Assembly (NCBI GenBank): GCA_964651045.1
Contig: CAZYVD010000002.1
Location: 1 to 64,000, forward strand
DNA: 64,000 nucleotides
Direction of reading: 5' to 3'
DNA from: CAZYVD01 sp964651045
GTDB taxonomy: Bacteria > Zhuqueibacterota > QNDG01 > DSAB01
A program made the translations under genes and the position numbers. The notes below the pieces were generated by a model, which worked only from the letters and a program-made list of their open reading frames with translations, had not been told where the DNA came from and did not search any database. Of the stretch, positions 52,913 to 62,173 are shown piece after piece (position 1 is the first letter of the stretch; every line of letters starts with the position of its first letter).

Positions 52913-53128
52913 ATGATATTTAAAGAGTTATCCATAAAAGCTATTAAATTTTATAAGAAGTGGATATCTCCAGGGCTTCCATCGAGCTGCAGGTTCTATC
53001 CTACTTGCTCGGACTATACTGTCCAAGCCATTGAAAAATATGGCTTTATGAAGGGTTTGTTTTTGGGTTTAAAAAGGATTCTACGCTGTCATCCGTTTAA
53101 TCCCGGGGGTTATGATCCTTTACAATAA
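52913..53128 (+). CDS. yidD: Membrane protein insertion efficiency factor YidD
   Basis: A 71-residue protein of the YidD family (UPF0161), which assists YidC in inserting membrane proteins. The whole conserved core is present: AIKFYKKWISPGLPSSCRFYPTCSDYTVQAIEKYG with three cysteines, GLKRILRCHPFNPGGYDP at the end. There is no spacer between the rnpA stop and this ATG. It lies 22 bp before yidC. Confidence 0.96.
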   Translation: MIFKELSIKAIKFYKKWISPGLPSSCRFYPTCSDYTVQAIEKYGFMKGLFLGLKRILRCHPFNPGGYDPLQ

Positions 53129-53150
53129 GAAATAATATAAGGAAAATAGT

Positions 53151-54800
53151 ATGGATAAGAATACAATAATAGCTTTTATCCTGATAGGAGTGATTCTTTT
53201 GTTATGGCCTATCTATATGAAAAAGGTTGTAGGAGTAAAAGAGAATACTCCTGAGAATGTAAATAAGATAGCCGCACAATCAGATAGTGTGGAAGGACAA
53301 GGTGCAGGGAGAGAAGAAAAGATCATTGCACCAGAGAAGAACAAGAGAGTAAAAGAGAATATAGGCCAGGGCAGCCTCATAAGACTCCAATCATCCAGAA
53401 AGCCAGATACTATAAAAGTAAGCACAGATATTTTCGAGGGCAAAATATCTTCGCAGGGAGGAGGAACAATTGTTAGCTGGAAACTGAAGGAGTTTTATCT
53501 TCCAGAGGGAAAGGAGAGGTCCAAGGAGTTTGTTGAGTTGATTCCAGACTCTGCTGTTGGGAATCTGAGCATTATTGCAGGTGTTGATATGAGCAGGCTA
53601 GTTTTTGATGTGAAGTATGATACGATGGGAGAGGATAAAAGATATATATTTTCATACAGGTTTAAGGATGGAAAGAAAGTTGAAAAAGAGTTTATCATTC
53701 GGCCTGATAGTTATATAATTAATATGATAATAAGACTCTCCTCATTCAATCAGTCAGATGTGGGAGACAGATATTCACTTCAATGGAGGTCTGGTCTTGA
53801 GTTTACAGAAAACGAGAGGAATAGAAAAAGAAATTTAAATTACTATCAGGCATGGGCACTCCAGGGAGGAGATGAAGTTCTTAAAACACGACTGAAGAAT
53901 ACAGGTGTGCAGGAGGGAATTACTAACTGGGCAGCAGTCAGAACAAAATATTTTTTAATGGCAATGATTCCCAAAAAACCTTTAGGAAAGGCTGTCAGGC
54001 TAAGCGGAAGGAAAGTTGATAATAATAAGTGGAAGAGTTTTGACATAAGGATCGACATGCCGTTTGAAGGCAAAGAGATAGAAACGTCTGAATTTATGAT
54101 CTATCTTGGGCCAATGGAATACAAGCATTTAAAGGATGTAGGGGTTGGCCTTGAAAAGATGATGAACTTTGGCTGGGCGATAATAAAACCCTTCAGCATA
54201 GCCTTTTTCTATACGTTCAGATTCCTGTATAAAATTATTGGTGATTATGGATGGGCAATAATAATATTTGCAATACTGATAAAGATAATCCTTTATCCTC
54301 TGACCCGTAAGAGTTATAAATCTATGAAGCAGATGCAGGAGCTCCAGCCACAGATAAATGCACTGAGAGAGAAATATAAAGATGATCCCCAGAGGTTGAA
54401 TCAGGAGACCATGAAGCTATATAAGAAACATGGCGTAAATCCGATGGGTGGGTGTTTGCCGCTACTTCTACAGATGCCTGTATTGTTTGCGCTTTTCAAT
54501 CTTTTCAGGACAACAATCATGCTGCGTCAGGCAGGATTTCTTGGACTGATCAAAGATCTCTCTTCTCCCGATCAGATATTAGGACCAGGAATAAACCTGT
54601 TGCCAATATTAATGGGAATAACGATGATCATCCAGCAGAGGCTTTCGACACAGAATCCACAGCAAAAGGCAATGGCATTTTTCATGCCGATCTTTTTCCT
54701 GTTTATTTTTTATAGTCTTTCGGCAGGATTGAACCTATACTATCTGACATTCAATATTCTGACAATAGCACAGGAGCTGGTTATCAAGAAACACAAATAG
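53151..54800 (+). CDS. yidC: Membrane protein insertase YidC
   Basis: Inserts and folds inner-membrane proteins. This 549-residue protein is the Gram-negative form: an N-terminal helix (about 5-22), a long charged linker, a periplasmic beta-super-sandwich domain (about 85-330) and the five-helix Oxa1 core at the C-terminus, with IIIFAILIKIILYPLTRKSYKSMKQMQELQPQI and NPMGGCLPLLLQMPVLFALFNLF. The periplasmic domain supports a diderm host. No jag/khg gene follows; the next gene is mnmE after an 83-92 bp gap with a hairpin. Confidence 0.95.
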   Translation: MDKNTIIAFILIGVILLLWPIYMKKVVGVKENTPENVNKIAAQSDSVEGQGAGREEKIIAPEKNKRVKENIGQGSLIRLQSSRKPDTIKVSTDIFEGKISSQGGGTIVSWKLKEFYLPEGKERSKEFVELIPDSAVGNLSIIAGVDMSRLVFDVKYDTMGEDKRYIFSYRFKDGKKVEKEFIIRPDSYIINMIIRLSSFNQSDVGDRYSLQWRSGLEFTENERNRKRNLNYYQAWALQGGDEVLKTRLKNTGVQEGITNWAAVRTKYFLMAMIPKKPLGKAVRLSGRKVDNNKWKSFDIRIDMPFEGKEIETSEFMIYLGPMEYKHLKDVGVGLEKMMNFGWAIIKPFSIAFFYTFRFLYKIIGDYGWAIIIFAILIKIILYPLTRKSYKSMKQMQELQPQINALREKYKDDPQRLNQETMKLYKKHGVNPMGGCLPLLLQMPVLFALFNLFRTTIMLRQAGFLGLIKDLSSPDQILGPGINLLPILMGITMIIQQRLSTQNPQQKAMAFFMPIFFLFIFYSLSAGLNLYYLTFNILTIAQELVIKKHK

Positions 54801-54846
54801 ATATGGCTGTTTTTAGCTGGACATAAAATTAATGAAAATTACATCT

Positions 54847-54877
54847 GCCCCATCGATTCTCACTTAAAAGATGGGGC
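54847..54877 (+). terminator. Hairpin between yidC and mnmE
   Basis: Arms GCCCCATC (54,847-54,854) and GATGGGGC (54,870-54,877) form an 8-bp stem with a 15-nt loop, followed by GTTTTATT. It lies just before the mnmE start and could act as a terminator of the rpmH-yidC transcript or as a leader structure for mnmE. Confidence 0.45.
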
Positions 54878-54892
54878 GTTTTATTGGAAAAC

Positions 54893-56278
54893 ATGATAAC
54901 AAGACAGGAAGATACAATAGCAGCTATTTCTACTCCTCCGGGAGAGGGGGGAATAGCAATTGTTCGTATGAGCGGGAACAAGGCAGTTTCAATTGCAAGG
55001 AAGATTTTCAGCAGCAGGGAGCCTCTGGGATCGCTTAAAGGCAAAAGAGCGTATCATGGCTGGATTGTAGATAATGGAGCCAGAATAGATGAAGTTGTGG
55101 TAACATTTTTTCTTGCACCAGATTCATATACGGGTGAGGATGTAGTGGAGATTAGCTGTCATGGTGGATATTTTGTAACCAGGCGTATTTTAGAATTGAT
55201 AGTAAAAAGGGGAGCAAGAATAGCCGATCCAGGCGAGTTTACTAAGAGAAGATTTATAAATGGAAAGATCGATCTATCACAGGCCGAGGCAACAGCCGAC
55301 ATAATAAATGCAAAGACAGAAGCAGCACACAGGGCTGCAGTGTCGCAGTTAAGCGGCGAGTTATACAGAAGAGTGAAAAAGATGTGTGATGATCTTATTA
55401 ATATTTGTTCTCTGCTGGAGCTGGAGCTTGATTTTTGTGAAGAAGAGATAGAGTTTGAACCTCATAGCAAACAGCTGGAGAGAATTCTCTCAATCGAGAA
55501 TGAGATGAAAGATCTTTTAAGCAGTTACGAAAGAGGCAGGATATGTCGTGATGGAGTGAAGATGGCAATAATTGGAAGAACGAATGTCGGGAAATCGAGT
55601 CTTCTTAATGCTATTGTAGAGAAGGAGAGAGCAATAGTTACAGATGTGCCAGGAACAACAAGAGACACATTAGATGAGATCTTAGACATAGAAGGAGTGT
55701 TGTTTAGGGTTACAGACACTGCAGGAATAAGAGAGACAGACGATCCTGTAGAGAGAGAGGGAGTGGAGCGCTCCATTAAGGCCTTTGAAGAGGCAGATGT
55801 TGTGCTGGCCGTTTTCGATGGAAGCGAGCCTCTTAAACCAGAAGATAGATTCATAATCGATCTGCTGGTGTCGAAGAAAAAAAGAACATTTTTGATAATA
55901 AATAAAATAGATCTTAAATTGAAAATCGAAGAGAGCGAGTTGAGGAGAACAGACTACAACATGGAAATTGTAAGGGTTTCTGCATTGAAAAAAACGGGAA
56001 TAGATAAACTGATAAAGAAAATAAGAAGAAACCTTTTTTTTCAAGAAGGCGGTGTTGATGAAGAGGTGCTTCTTACCAATGTCAGGCACAGGGAGTCAAT
56101 ATTAAAGGCGATTTCCCATATTAAGACTGCACGGGAGACTATTGAGAAGGGGCTTTCACAGGAGTTTGTTGTGCTTGACCTGCGGGGAGCATTGGATTCT
56201 CTTGGCGAGATTACAGGAAAGACTACAACAGATGATATATTGAATAGAATCTTTTCCGAGTTTTGTATTGGTAAATAG
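54893..56278 (+). CDS. mnmE: tRNA modification GTPase MnmE
   Basis: With MnmG it installs the carboxymethylaminomethyl group (cmnm5) on U34 of certain tRNAs. The N-terminal folate-binding domain begins DTIAAISTPPGEGGIAIVRMSG; the G domain inserted in the helical part shows GRTNVGKSSLLNAI (P-loop), TTRDTLDE, DTAGIRETDD and NKID; the C-terminus ends in the essential FCIGK with its Cys. The longest frame starts at TTG 54,884; ATG 54,893 is closer to the family N-terminus, so I use it (461 residues). It is followed at once by a parS-like site. Confidence 0.95.
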   Translation: MITRQEDTIAAISTPPGEGGIAIVRMSGNKAVSIARKIFSSREPLGSLKGKRAYHGWIVDNGARIDEVVVTFFLAPDSYTGEDVVEISCHGGYFVTRRILELIVKRGARIADPGEFTKRRFINGKIDLSQAEATADIINAKTEAAHRAAVSQLSGELYRRVKKMCDDLINICSLLELELDFCEEEIEFEPHSKQLERILSIENEMKDLLSSYERGRICRDGVKMAIIGRTNVGKSSLLNAIVEKERAIVTDVPGTTRDTLDEILDIEGVLFRVTDTAGIRETDDPVEREGVERSIKAFEEADVVLAVFDGSEPLKPEDRFIIDLLVSKKKRTFLIINKIDLKLKIEESELRRTDYNMEIVRVSALKKTGIDKLIKKIRRNLFFQEGGVDEEVLLTNVRHRESILKAISHIKTARETIEKGLSQEFVVLDLRGALDSLGEITGKTTTDDILNRIFSEFCIGK

Positions 56279-56294
56279 TGTTTCACGTGGAACG
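56279..56294. promoter_or_regulatory. parS-like site 1
   Basis: TGTTTCACGTGGAACG begins right after the mnmE stop codon. It differs from the common ParB-binding consensus TGTTTCACGTGAAACA at two positions. It lies between mnmE and mnmG, a typical location close to the origin. parA and parB are not in the window. Confidence 0.7.
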
Positions 56295-56320
56295 TTAAAA
56301 ACTGGATCGAGAAAGTTAAA

Positions 56321-58249
56321 ATGAAAGATAGCGACTATGATGTGATAGTTGTTGGAGGGGGACATGCAGGATGTGAAGCAGCACTGGCATCTGCGAGGAT
56401 GGGAGCAAGAACCCTGATGGTAACCATGAACATACCGACAATAGCCCAGATGTCATGCAATCCTGCAATCGGTGGTCCAGCAAAGGGCAATCTTGTGAAA
56501 GAGATAGATGCCCTTGGTGGCGAGATGGGTTTGGCAATAGACCAGACAGGAATCCAGTTTCGGATGCTGAATGTTTCAAAAGGACCGGCTGTCTGGGCAC
56601 CAAGGGCGCAGGCAGATAGATTAGAGTATTCAACAAGAATGCGATTTGCCCTCGAGTCACAGGAAGGGCTGTCGATATTTCAGGCAGCAGTTGTTGGAGT
56701 ATGGAAAGCGGACAAAGCCGTAGGAGGTGTGATAGTCGATAGCGGAAGGAAGATTTCCGCAAGAGCAGTAATACTTGCGTGCGGTACTTTTTTAAATGGC
56801 CTTATTCATATCGGATTGAAGAGCTTTCCTGCTGGAAGGGCGGGTGAGTTTGCAGCAAGAGGTTTGAGTGAGTCTCTTGTATCCCTTGGCTTCAAGGTTG
56901 GAAGATTAAAAACAGGTACTCCGCCCAGGGTTGACGGTAAGACAGTAGATTTTTCGAAGATGGAGATACAGAACGGCGATCTCAATCCGAGGCCCTTTTC
57001 ATATAGAACCAGGGCTATCAGCACAGAGCAGATACCTGTATTTCTCACAAAGACAAATCCGTTAACACACGAGATTTTACGATCTGGACTAGACAGGTCT
57101 CCACTTTATACAGGCAAGATTGTTGGTATAGGTCCAAGATATTGTCCTTCGATCGAGGATAAGATTGTAAGATTTAAGGAGAGGGATCATCATCAGATAT
57201 TTCTTGAGCCAGAGGGAAGAAGGACCCATGAGTACTATGTCAATGGTTTTGCTACAAGCCTGCCGGAGGATATTCAATTGAAGGCTTTGAAGACCATTCC
57301 TGGTTTTAAAGATGTTGAGGTTACAAGGCTTGGATATGCTATTGAATACGATTTTTTCCCTCCAACTCAGATAAAGCCAAGTCTGGAAACAAAGATGGTA
57401 GAGGGACTGTTCTTTGCGGGTCAAATAAATGGAACCTCTGGTTATGAAGAGGCTGCTGCACAAGGTCTTATGGCAGGAATAAATGCAGTACGAAAGATTC
57501 GCGGAGAAGAACCCGTAATAATTGATAGGTCAGAGGCCTATATAGGTGTGCTGATCGATGATCTAGTGACAAAGGGGACAGAAGAGCCGTATAGGCTCTT
57601 TACATCCAGAGCAGAATATCGCCTTCTTCTTCGACAGGACAATGCTGACCGAAGATTGATGAAACATGGATACAAACTTGGACTGATTCCTGAGAGTTTG
57701 ATGTCCAGGCTCGAGAAAAAAGAGAAATTGATATCAAGCCTGATAGAGGGTCTGAAGAGAGTTAAACCAGATGTTGATGTAATTAATCGGATATTGATTG
57801 AAAACAATACTGAACCATTGAAATCTCCTCAGAACCTTTATAGTCTGTTGAAGCGGCCACAATTGAACCTTTCATGTCTGAGGAAAATTCCAGAAATGGA
57901 AAATATGCTTAACGATCTGGGCGATCTAAAGAATGAAGTGGTTGAACAGGTTGAGATTGAGATTAAATATGAAGGTTATTTTAGGCGCCAAAAAGAGCAG
58001 GTGAAGAGATTTTTGCTTCTTGAGAAGAAGCGTCTTCCACAATCTATTGAGTATAAGAAAATAGAGGGTCTGTCTCTAGAGGCAAGAGAGAAGCTTTCTG
58101 CTATCAGGCCAGTATCGCTCGGTCAGGCAGCAAGAATATCGGGTGTTTCGCCAGCAGACATAGCCATTCTTTCCATGATGATAGCAAGAGGAATTCTTGA
58201 GGGAGATGTTCCACGTGGAACAGATCGGTCTATTAAAAAAGGCTCTTGA
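56321..58249 (+). CDS. mnmG: tRNA uridine 5-carboxymethylaminomethyl modification enzyme MnmG
   Basis: FAD-dependent partner of MnmE in modifying U34 of tRNA. The 642-residue protein has the FAD-binding Rossmann start VIVVGGGHAGCEAALASARMG, the SCNPAIGGPAKGNLVKEIDALGG region, the RGTFLNG-like VILACGTFLNGLIHIG, TGTPPRVDGKTVDFSKME, GYAIEYDFFPP and NGTSGYEEAAAQGLMAGINA. The C-terminal helical domain for MnmE and tRNA contact is complete. It lies 42 bp after mnmE. Its 3' end overlaps rsmG and contains the second parS-like site, which reads in this frame as VPRGT. Confidence 0.97.
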   Translation: MKDSDYDVIVVGGGHAGCEAALASARMGARTLMVTMNIPTIAQMSCNPAIGGPAKGNLVKEIDALGGEMGLAIDQTGIQFRMLNVSKGPAVWAPRAQADRLEYSTRMRFALESQEGLSIFQAAVVGVWKADKAVGGVIVDSGRKISARAVILACGTFLNGLIHIGLKSFPAGRAGEFAARGLSESLVSLGFKVGRLKTGTPPRVDGKTVDFSKMEIQNGDLNPRPFSYRTRAISTEQIPVFLTKTNPLTHEILRSGLDRSPLYTGKIVGIGPRYCPSIEDKIVRFKERDHHQIFLEPEGRRTHEYYVNGFATSLPEDIQLKALKTIPGFKDVEVTRLGYAIEYDFFPPTQIKPSLETKMVEGLFFAGQINGTSGYEEAAAQGLMAGINAVRKIRGEEPVIIDRSEAYIGVLIDDLVTKGTEEPYRLFTSRAEYRLLLRQDNADRRLMKHGYKLGLIPESLMSRLEKKEKLISSLIEGLKRVKPDVDVINRILIENNTEPLKSPQNLYSLLKRPQLNLSCLRKIPEMENMLNDLGDLKNEVVEQVEIEIKYEGYFRRQKEQVKRFLLLEKKRLPQSIEYKKIEGLSLEAREKLSAIRPVSLGQAARISGVSPADIAILSMMIARGILEGDVPRGTDRSIKKGS

Positions 58250-58889
58250 AGATCGGGGAATTCCATTCCAAGAACGCACCATTTTGAACTTCGAAAAGTA
58301 TCAGAAATTAATTCTCGAGTGGAACAGTAGAGTAAATCTTATTTCGAAAAGAGATGAGGAGAGACTCATAACCAGACACTTTTTAAGTTCATTGGGATTG
58401 GTTACAGTGGTCAATATTGGAGAGAGGTCAAGGGTTTTGGATCTTGGTTCTGGGGGAGGATTCCCAGGGATACCCTTGAAATTGTTAAGACCAGACCTTG
58501 AGGTTTTTTTAGTCGAATCAAAAAGAAAGAAGGGAAATTTTCTCAACGAAGTCATTGGGTCTCTCGATCTTGAGGGTATAGAGGTTGTGGTTGATAGAGC
58601 GGAGAATATTGAAAATAAGATAGAGCCTGTTGACTTTGTTGTGAGCAGGGCTGTGACAAATCTATCTGATCTGTCGAGATGGAGCAGGGGGTTGCTAAAA
58701 AGGGAAGAGGGAAGGCTTGTTGCATTCAAGGGGATGAATCTGAAAAAGGAACTTGAGATGTTGAAGAAAAGAGCCTCGAAACTAAGAGTTAAGGGATGGA
58801 GGGTTTCTCGATATGATCCCTTTCCATCGGTTTTCAATCTCAAAGAAAGCTATATAGTGGAAGTATTTTTTTATAGAGAGTTATTATGA
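58197..58889 (+). CDS. rsmG: 16S rRNA (guanine-527-N7)-methyltransferase
   Basis: SAM-dependent methyltransferase for G527 of 16S rRNA (loss gives low-level streptomycin resistance in some bacteria). The SAM motif is RVLDLGSGGGFPGIPLKL, followed by LVESKRKKGNFL and the FVVSRAV region. The longest frame begins at a TTG (58,197) with AGAGG five bases upstream; the ATG at 58,206 gives the frequent MFHVEQ start, coded by the parS palindrome, and is a real alternative (227 residues). It overlaps mnmG by 53 bp and mfd by 4 bp. Confidence 0.94.
   Translation: MREMFHVEQIGLLKKALEDRGIPFQERTILNFEKYQKLILEWNSRVNLISKRDEERLITRHFLSSLGLVTVVNIGERSRVLDLGSGGGFPGIPLKLLRPDLEVFLVESKRKKGNFLNEVIGSLDLEGIEVVVDRAENIENKIEPVDFVVSRAVTNLSDLSRWSRGLLKREEGRLVAFKGMNLKKELEMLKKRASKLRVKGWRVSRYDPFPSVFNLKESYIVEVFFYRELL
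58207..58222. promoter_or_regulatory. parS-like site 2 (perfect palindrome)
   Basis: TGTTCCACGTGGAACA is a perfect 16-bp palindrome within the overlap of mnmG and rsmG. It differs from the usual parS consensus by two changes that keep symmetry (C at position 5, G at position 12). It is read as FHVEQ in rsmG. It lies about 31 kb from dnaA. Confidence 0.8.
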
Positions 58890-61800
58890 AGAGAGAGATA
58901 GAGTCTATCATAAAGAACTCAAATAGTTATAAGTATATATATAACAAACTGTTAAAAAAAGAATCGATAGAGGCAAAAAATATTATAGGCTCGCTTAAGT
59001 CATTGATTTTTCTGTTGGTTACGCAAGAATTAAACAGGCCCGCCATTATGATTCTGCCGGACAGGGAACAATCTGAACTTGTGGCAGAGGAGATAAATGG
59101 TTTGGTAGATTATGAATCGGTAATGTTTTTCCCTGGCGGTGAAGAAGAAAAAGACAGCCCCCTGATAATAAATCCGAGAAGGTCAGGCCTGCAGATGAAG
59201 ACTCTTGCAGCCATTGTTTCTGGAGGTGTGAAGCATGTTGTTACATCTCCAGAGGGAATCATGCTGAGAGTTCCACCTCCTGAGGAGATAGAGAGAGGGT
59301 CAATAGAGCTTTATATTGGAATGGAATGTAATATGTATGATTTAATCGAGCGGCTGATCGATTATGGATATACGCGGGAGAGCATGGTCGAACGACCTGG
59401 CGAGATAAGCACAAGAGGGGGTATACTTGATATATTCCCTCTGACAGGTGAAGAACCGCAAAGGATAGAATTTTTTGGAAATCGAATCGATTCTATAAGA
59501 ATCTTTGATATTGAAACTCAGTGTTCAAAAAAAAGGGGAGATAAGATTGTAATTGTACCTTCTCCGATATCTTGGAAAGACAGAGAAGCGACTATTTTTT
59601 CATACTTTAATAAAGAATTAATTCTCTTTATTGAGGATCGAGATCTGGTTTTTACAGAGATTGAAAAGATCGAAAATAGATCAGACGGAGATTTAATCGG
59701 CCTGGAAAGAATCAAAAAATTGATTGAAGATTACCAGATTATTTCTATGAATACAATTGGCAGGTCCAGGCAGGCCTTTGATTTTGGGGCAAGACCGATC
59801 AATAAAACATCAAAGAGGGTGGATGAAATAAGAAGAAATCTTTTAGAAGAATGTGAAAAATATAGAAATTGCTTTATCGCTGCTGAGGATGAGATACAAA
59901 AAGAGAGATTAAAAGAGTTTCTCAATTTAGAAGTTGACTCAATACCTGGCCTTACCATGAGTATCTATCCAATTACACAAGGATTTGTCCTTCCAGATGC
60001 AGATCTTGCAGTATATACAATTGAAGACATTTTAGGCAGAAGAGTAGTGAGAAGGAAAAGGAGAGGATTCAAGGATGCAGTTCCGATTAGAGAGCTTTCA
60101 GAATTAAAAAAGGGAGATTTTGTAGTTCATATTGATTATGGAATTGGTCAATATCAGGGACTCGAGAAGATAAGGATAAGAGGGTCTGAAAGCGAGTGTC
60201 TATCAATACTTTATAAAGATGGAGACAAACTCTACGTGCCAGTCGATAAGATGGAGAGAGTTCAAAAGTATTCTGGACGTCAGGGTGTGTCTCCCCCACT
60301 CACAAAAATCGGAGGGGGAGGATGGGAGAAGAAGAAGTATCGAACCAAAGAGTTTATTAAAAAGATCGCAAGAGAGTTGATAGAGATCTATTCGGCACGC
60401 GAGGTCTTGCCAGGGCACTCCTTTTCAAAAGATACTGTGTGGCAGAGCGAACTCGAGGCTTCATTTCCATATCAGGAGACACCAGATCAAATAAGAACGA
60501 TCGAAGAGGTTAAGAAAGACATGGAAAAGAGCAGACCAATGGACAGACTGGTCTGTGGAGACGTGGGGTTTGGAAAAACAGAGGTTGCACTCAGAGCCGC
60601 ATTCAAGGCTGTAAATGACGGCAAACAGGTAGCAGTTTTAGTGCCTACAACGATTTTGGCCCAGCAGCACTATCAGACATTTAAAGAAAGATTGGATCGT
60701 TTCCCAGTAATAGTAGAGGTTCTCTCCAGATTCAAGAGTAAAGGAGAGCAGAAATCAATAATTGAAAGAGTGAAGAGAGGAGAGATCGACATAATAATAG
60801 GAACCCACCGTATCCTATCTGCAGATATTGTGTTCAAAGATATTGGACTTGTTATAATAGATGAGGAGCACAGGTTTGGTGTAAAACACAAGGAGAAACT
60901 AAAGAAGATCAGAAAAACAGTCGATGTGCTTACTCTTACGGCAACACCAATTCCAAGGACGCTTCAGCTCTCTTTAATGGATATCAGAGATATGTCGATC
61001 ATAAACACACCTCCAAAGGACAGGCTTCCGATTATAACAGAAGTGGTTGCCTTTAATGAGGATATAATTCGAGATGCAATTGAGGAGGAAATCGATCGGG
61101 AAGGACAGATCTTTTTTGTACATAATCATATTAATTCTATAGATGCTGTTGCCAGGATGATTAAAAAGATTGTTCCTCACCTGCGTCTTGCTATTGCTCA
61201 TGGGAGGATGAAGACAGATGAATTGGAGAGGGTTATGCTCGATTTTATCGAAAGAAAATATGACTGTCTTGTTGCCACAATGATAATAGGATCAGGACTC
61301 GATATGCCCAATGTAAACACACTCATTGTAAACAGAGCAGACAAACTTGGACTTGCCCAGCTATATCAGTTAAGGGGAAGAATTGGAAGATCCGACAGGC
61401 GTGCATATGCATATCTTTTGACCCCGCCCATTCAATCAATGACACAAGATGCGATAAAGCGTTTGAGAACCATAGAGGAGTTTACAGAGCTTGGTTCAGG
61501 TTTTCAGATTGCATTAAGAGATCTTGAGATACGGGGCTCGGGAAATCTGCTGGGAATTCAACAGAGCGGCTTCATCGATGCTGTGGGTTTTGATCTATAT
61601 CTGAGATTGATTGGTGAGGCCATAGAGGAGTTAAAAAGAGGCGAGAAAGAGAGGGAGATGCCCTCACTTGAGATGTCAGAGTGTGGAGTCGATATTGACA
61701 TCGATGCATTCTTTCCTGTTTCATTTGTGCCTGACGAGAGCATTCGTGTTAATCTCTATAGAAAACTCTCATCTTTTAAAACAGAAGAACAGATCAGCAG

Positions 61801-62131
61801 TTTTACAAGAGAGCTTCGCGATCGCTTTGGCAAATTACCTATAGAAGCAGAGAATCTTTTAAATGTATCGGAATTAAAGATTCTGGGAACCAGGATGGGA
61901 TTCAAGAGGATCATTATAAATGGTCGAAAGGGAGAGATTCTATTTAATCAAGAGTGGACAGAGAGATTCTCTTCAGAGGAACAAATTTCAGAATGGCTAC
62001 GTTCAATAATAGAATCCAGCCCTGTGCCCGTGAGGTTTAAGCAGAGTAAAATATTTGCAGTGATGTTTGATATTCCAGAGGAGAGGGATAAACTCTCATT
62101 TACCAGAAAGTTGTTGCAAAGCTGGAGTTGA
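58886..62131 (+). CDS. mfd: Transcription-repair coupling factor
   Basis: ATP-dependent translocase that removes stalled RNA polymerase from DNA lesions and recruits UvrA. The 1081-residue protein has the UvrB-like N-terminal region (about 1-330), the RNA-polymerase-interacting CarD-like domain (ELKKGDFVVHIDYGIGQYQG, about 410-470), the RecG-like helicase lobes with GDVGFGKTEVALRAAF (Walker A), IIDEEHRFG (DEEH), LTATPIPRTL and QLRGRIGRSDR, and the C-terminal TRCF domain. Slightly shorter than E. coli Mfd (about 1150). It overlaps the rsmG stop codon by 4 bp. Confidence 0.97.
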   Translation: MKREIESIIKNSNSYKYIYNKLLKKESIEAKNIIGSLKSLIFLLVTQELNRPAIMILPDREQSELVAEEINGLVDYESVMFFPGGEEEKDSPLIINPRRSGLQMKTLAAIVSGGVKHVVTSPEGIMLRVPPPEEIERGSIELYIGMECNMYDLIERLIDYGYTRESMVERPGEISTRGGILDIFPLTGEEPQRIEFFGNRIDSIRIFDIETQCSKKRGDKIVIVPSPISWKDREATIFSYFNKELILFIEDRDLVFTEIEKIENRSDGDLIGLERIKKLIEDYQIISMNTIGRSRQAFDFGARPINKTSKRVDEIRRNLLEECEKYRNCFIAAEDEIQKERLKEFLNLEVDSIPGLTMSIYPITQGFVLPDADLAVYTIEDILGRRVVRRKRRGFKDAVPIRELSELKKGDFVVHIDYGIGQYQGLEKIRIRGSESECLSILYKDGDKLYVPVDKMERVQKYSGRQGVSPPLTKIGGGGWEKKKYRTKEFIKKIARELIEIYSAREVLPGHSFSKDTVWQSELEASFPYQETPDQIRTIEEVKKDMEKSRPMDRLVCGDVGFGKTEVALRAAFKAVNDGKQVAVLVPTTILAQQHYQTFKERLDRFPVIVEVLSRFKSKGEQKSIIERVKRGEIDIIIGTHRILSADIVFKDIGLVIIDEEHRFGVKHKEKLKKIRKTVDVLTLTATPIPRTLQLSLMDIRDMSIINTPPKDRLPIITEVVAFNEDIIRDAIEEEIDREGQIFFVHNHINSIDAVARMIKKIVPHLRLAIAHGRMKTDELERVMLDFIERKYDCLVATMIIGSGLDMPNVNTLIVNRADKLGLAQLYQLRGRIGRSDRRAYAYLLTPPIQSMTQDAIKRLRTIEEFTELGSGFQIALRDLEIRGSGNLLGIQQSGFIDAVGFDLYLRLIGEAIEELKRGEKEREMPSLEMSECGVDIDIDAFFPVSFVPDESIRVNLYRKLSSFKTEEQISSFTRELRDRFGKLPIEAENLLNVSELKILGTRMGFKRIIINGRKGEILFNQEWTERFSSEEQISEWLRSIIESSPVPVRFKQSKIFAVMFDIPEERDKLSFTRKLLQSWS

Positions 62132-62173
62132 ATCATTATTTTTATTAAATATTAAGATTAAAGAGGTAAGGAA

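Noticed and set aside
58301..58843. 180-codon minus-strand frame
   Set aside because: Antisense to rsmG, which is strongly conserved.
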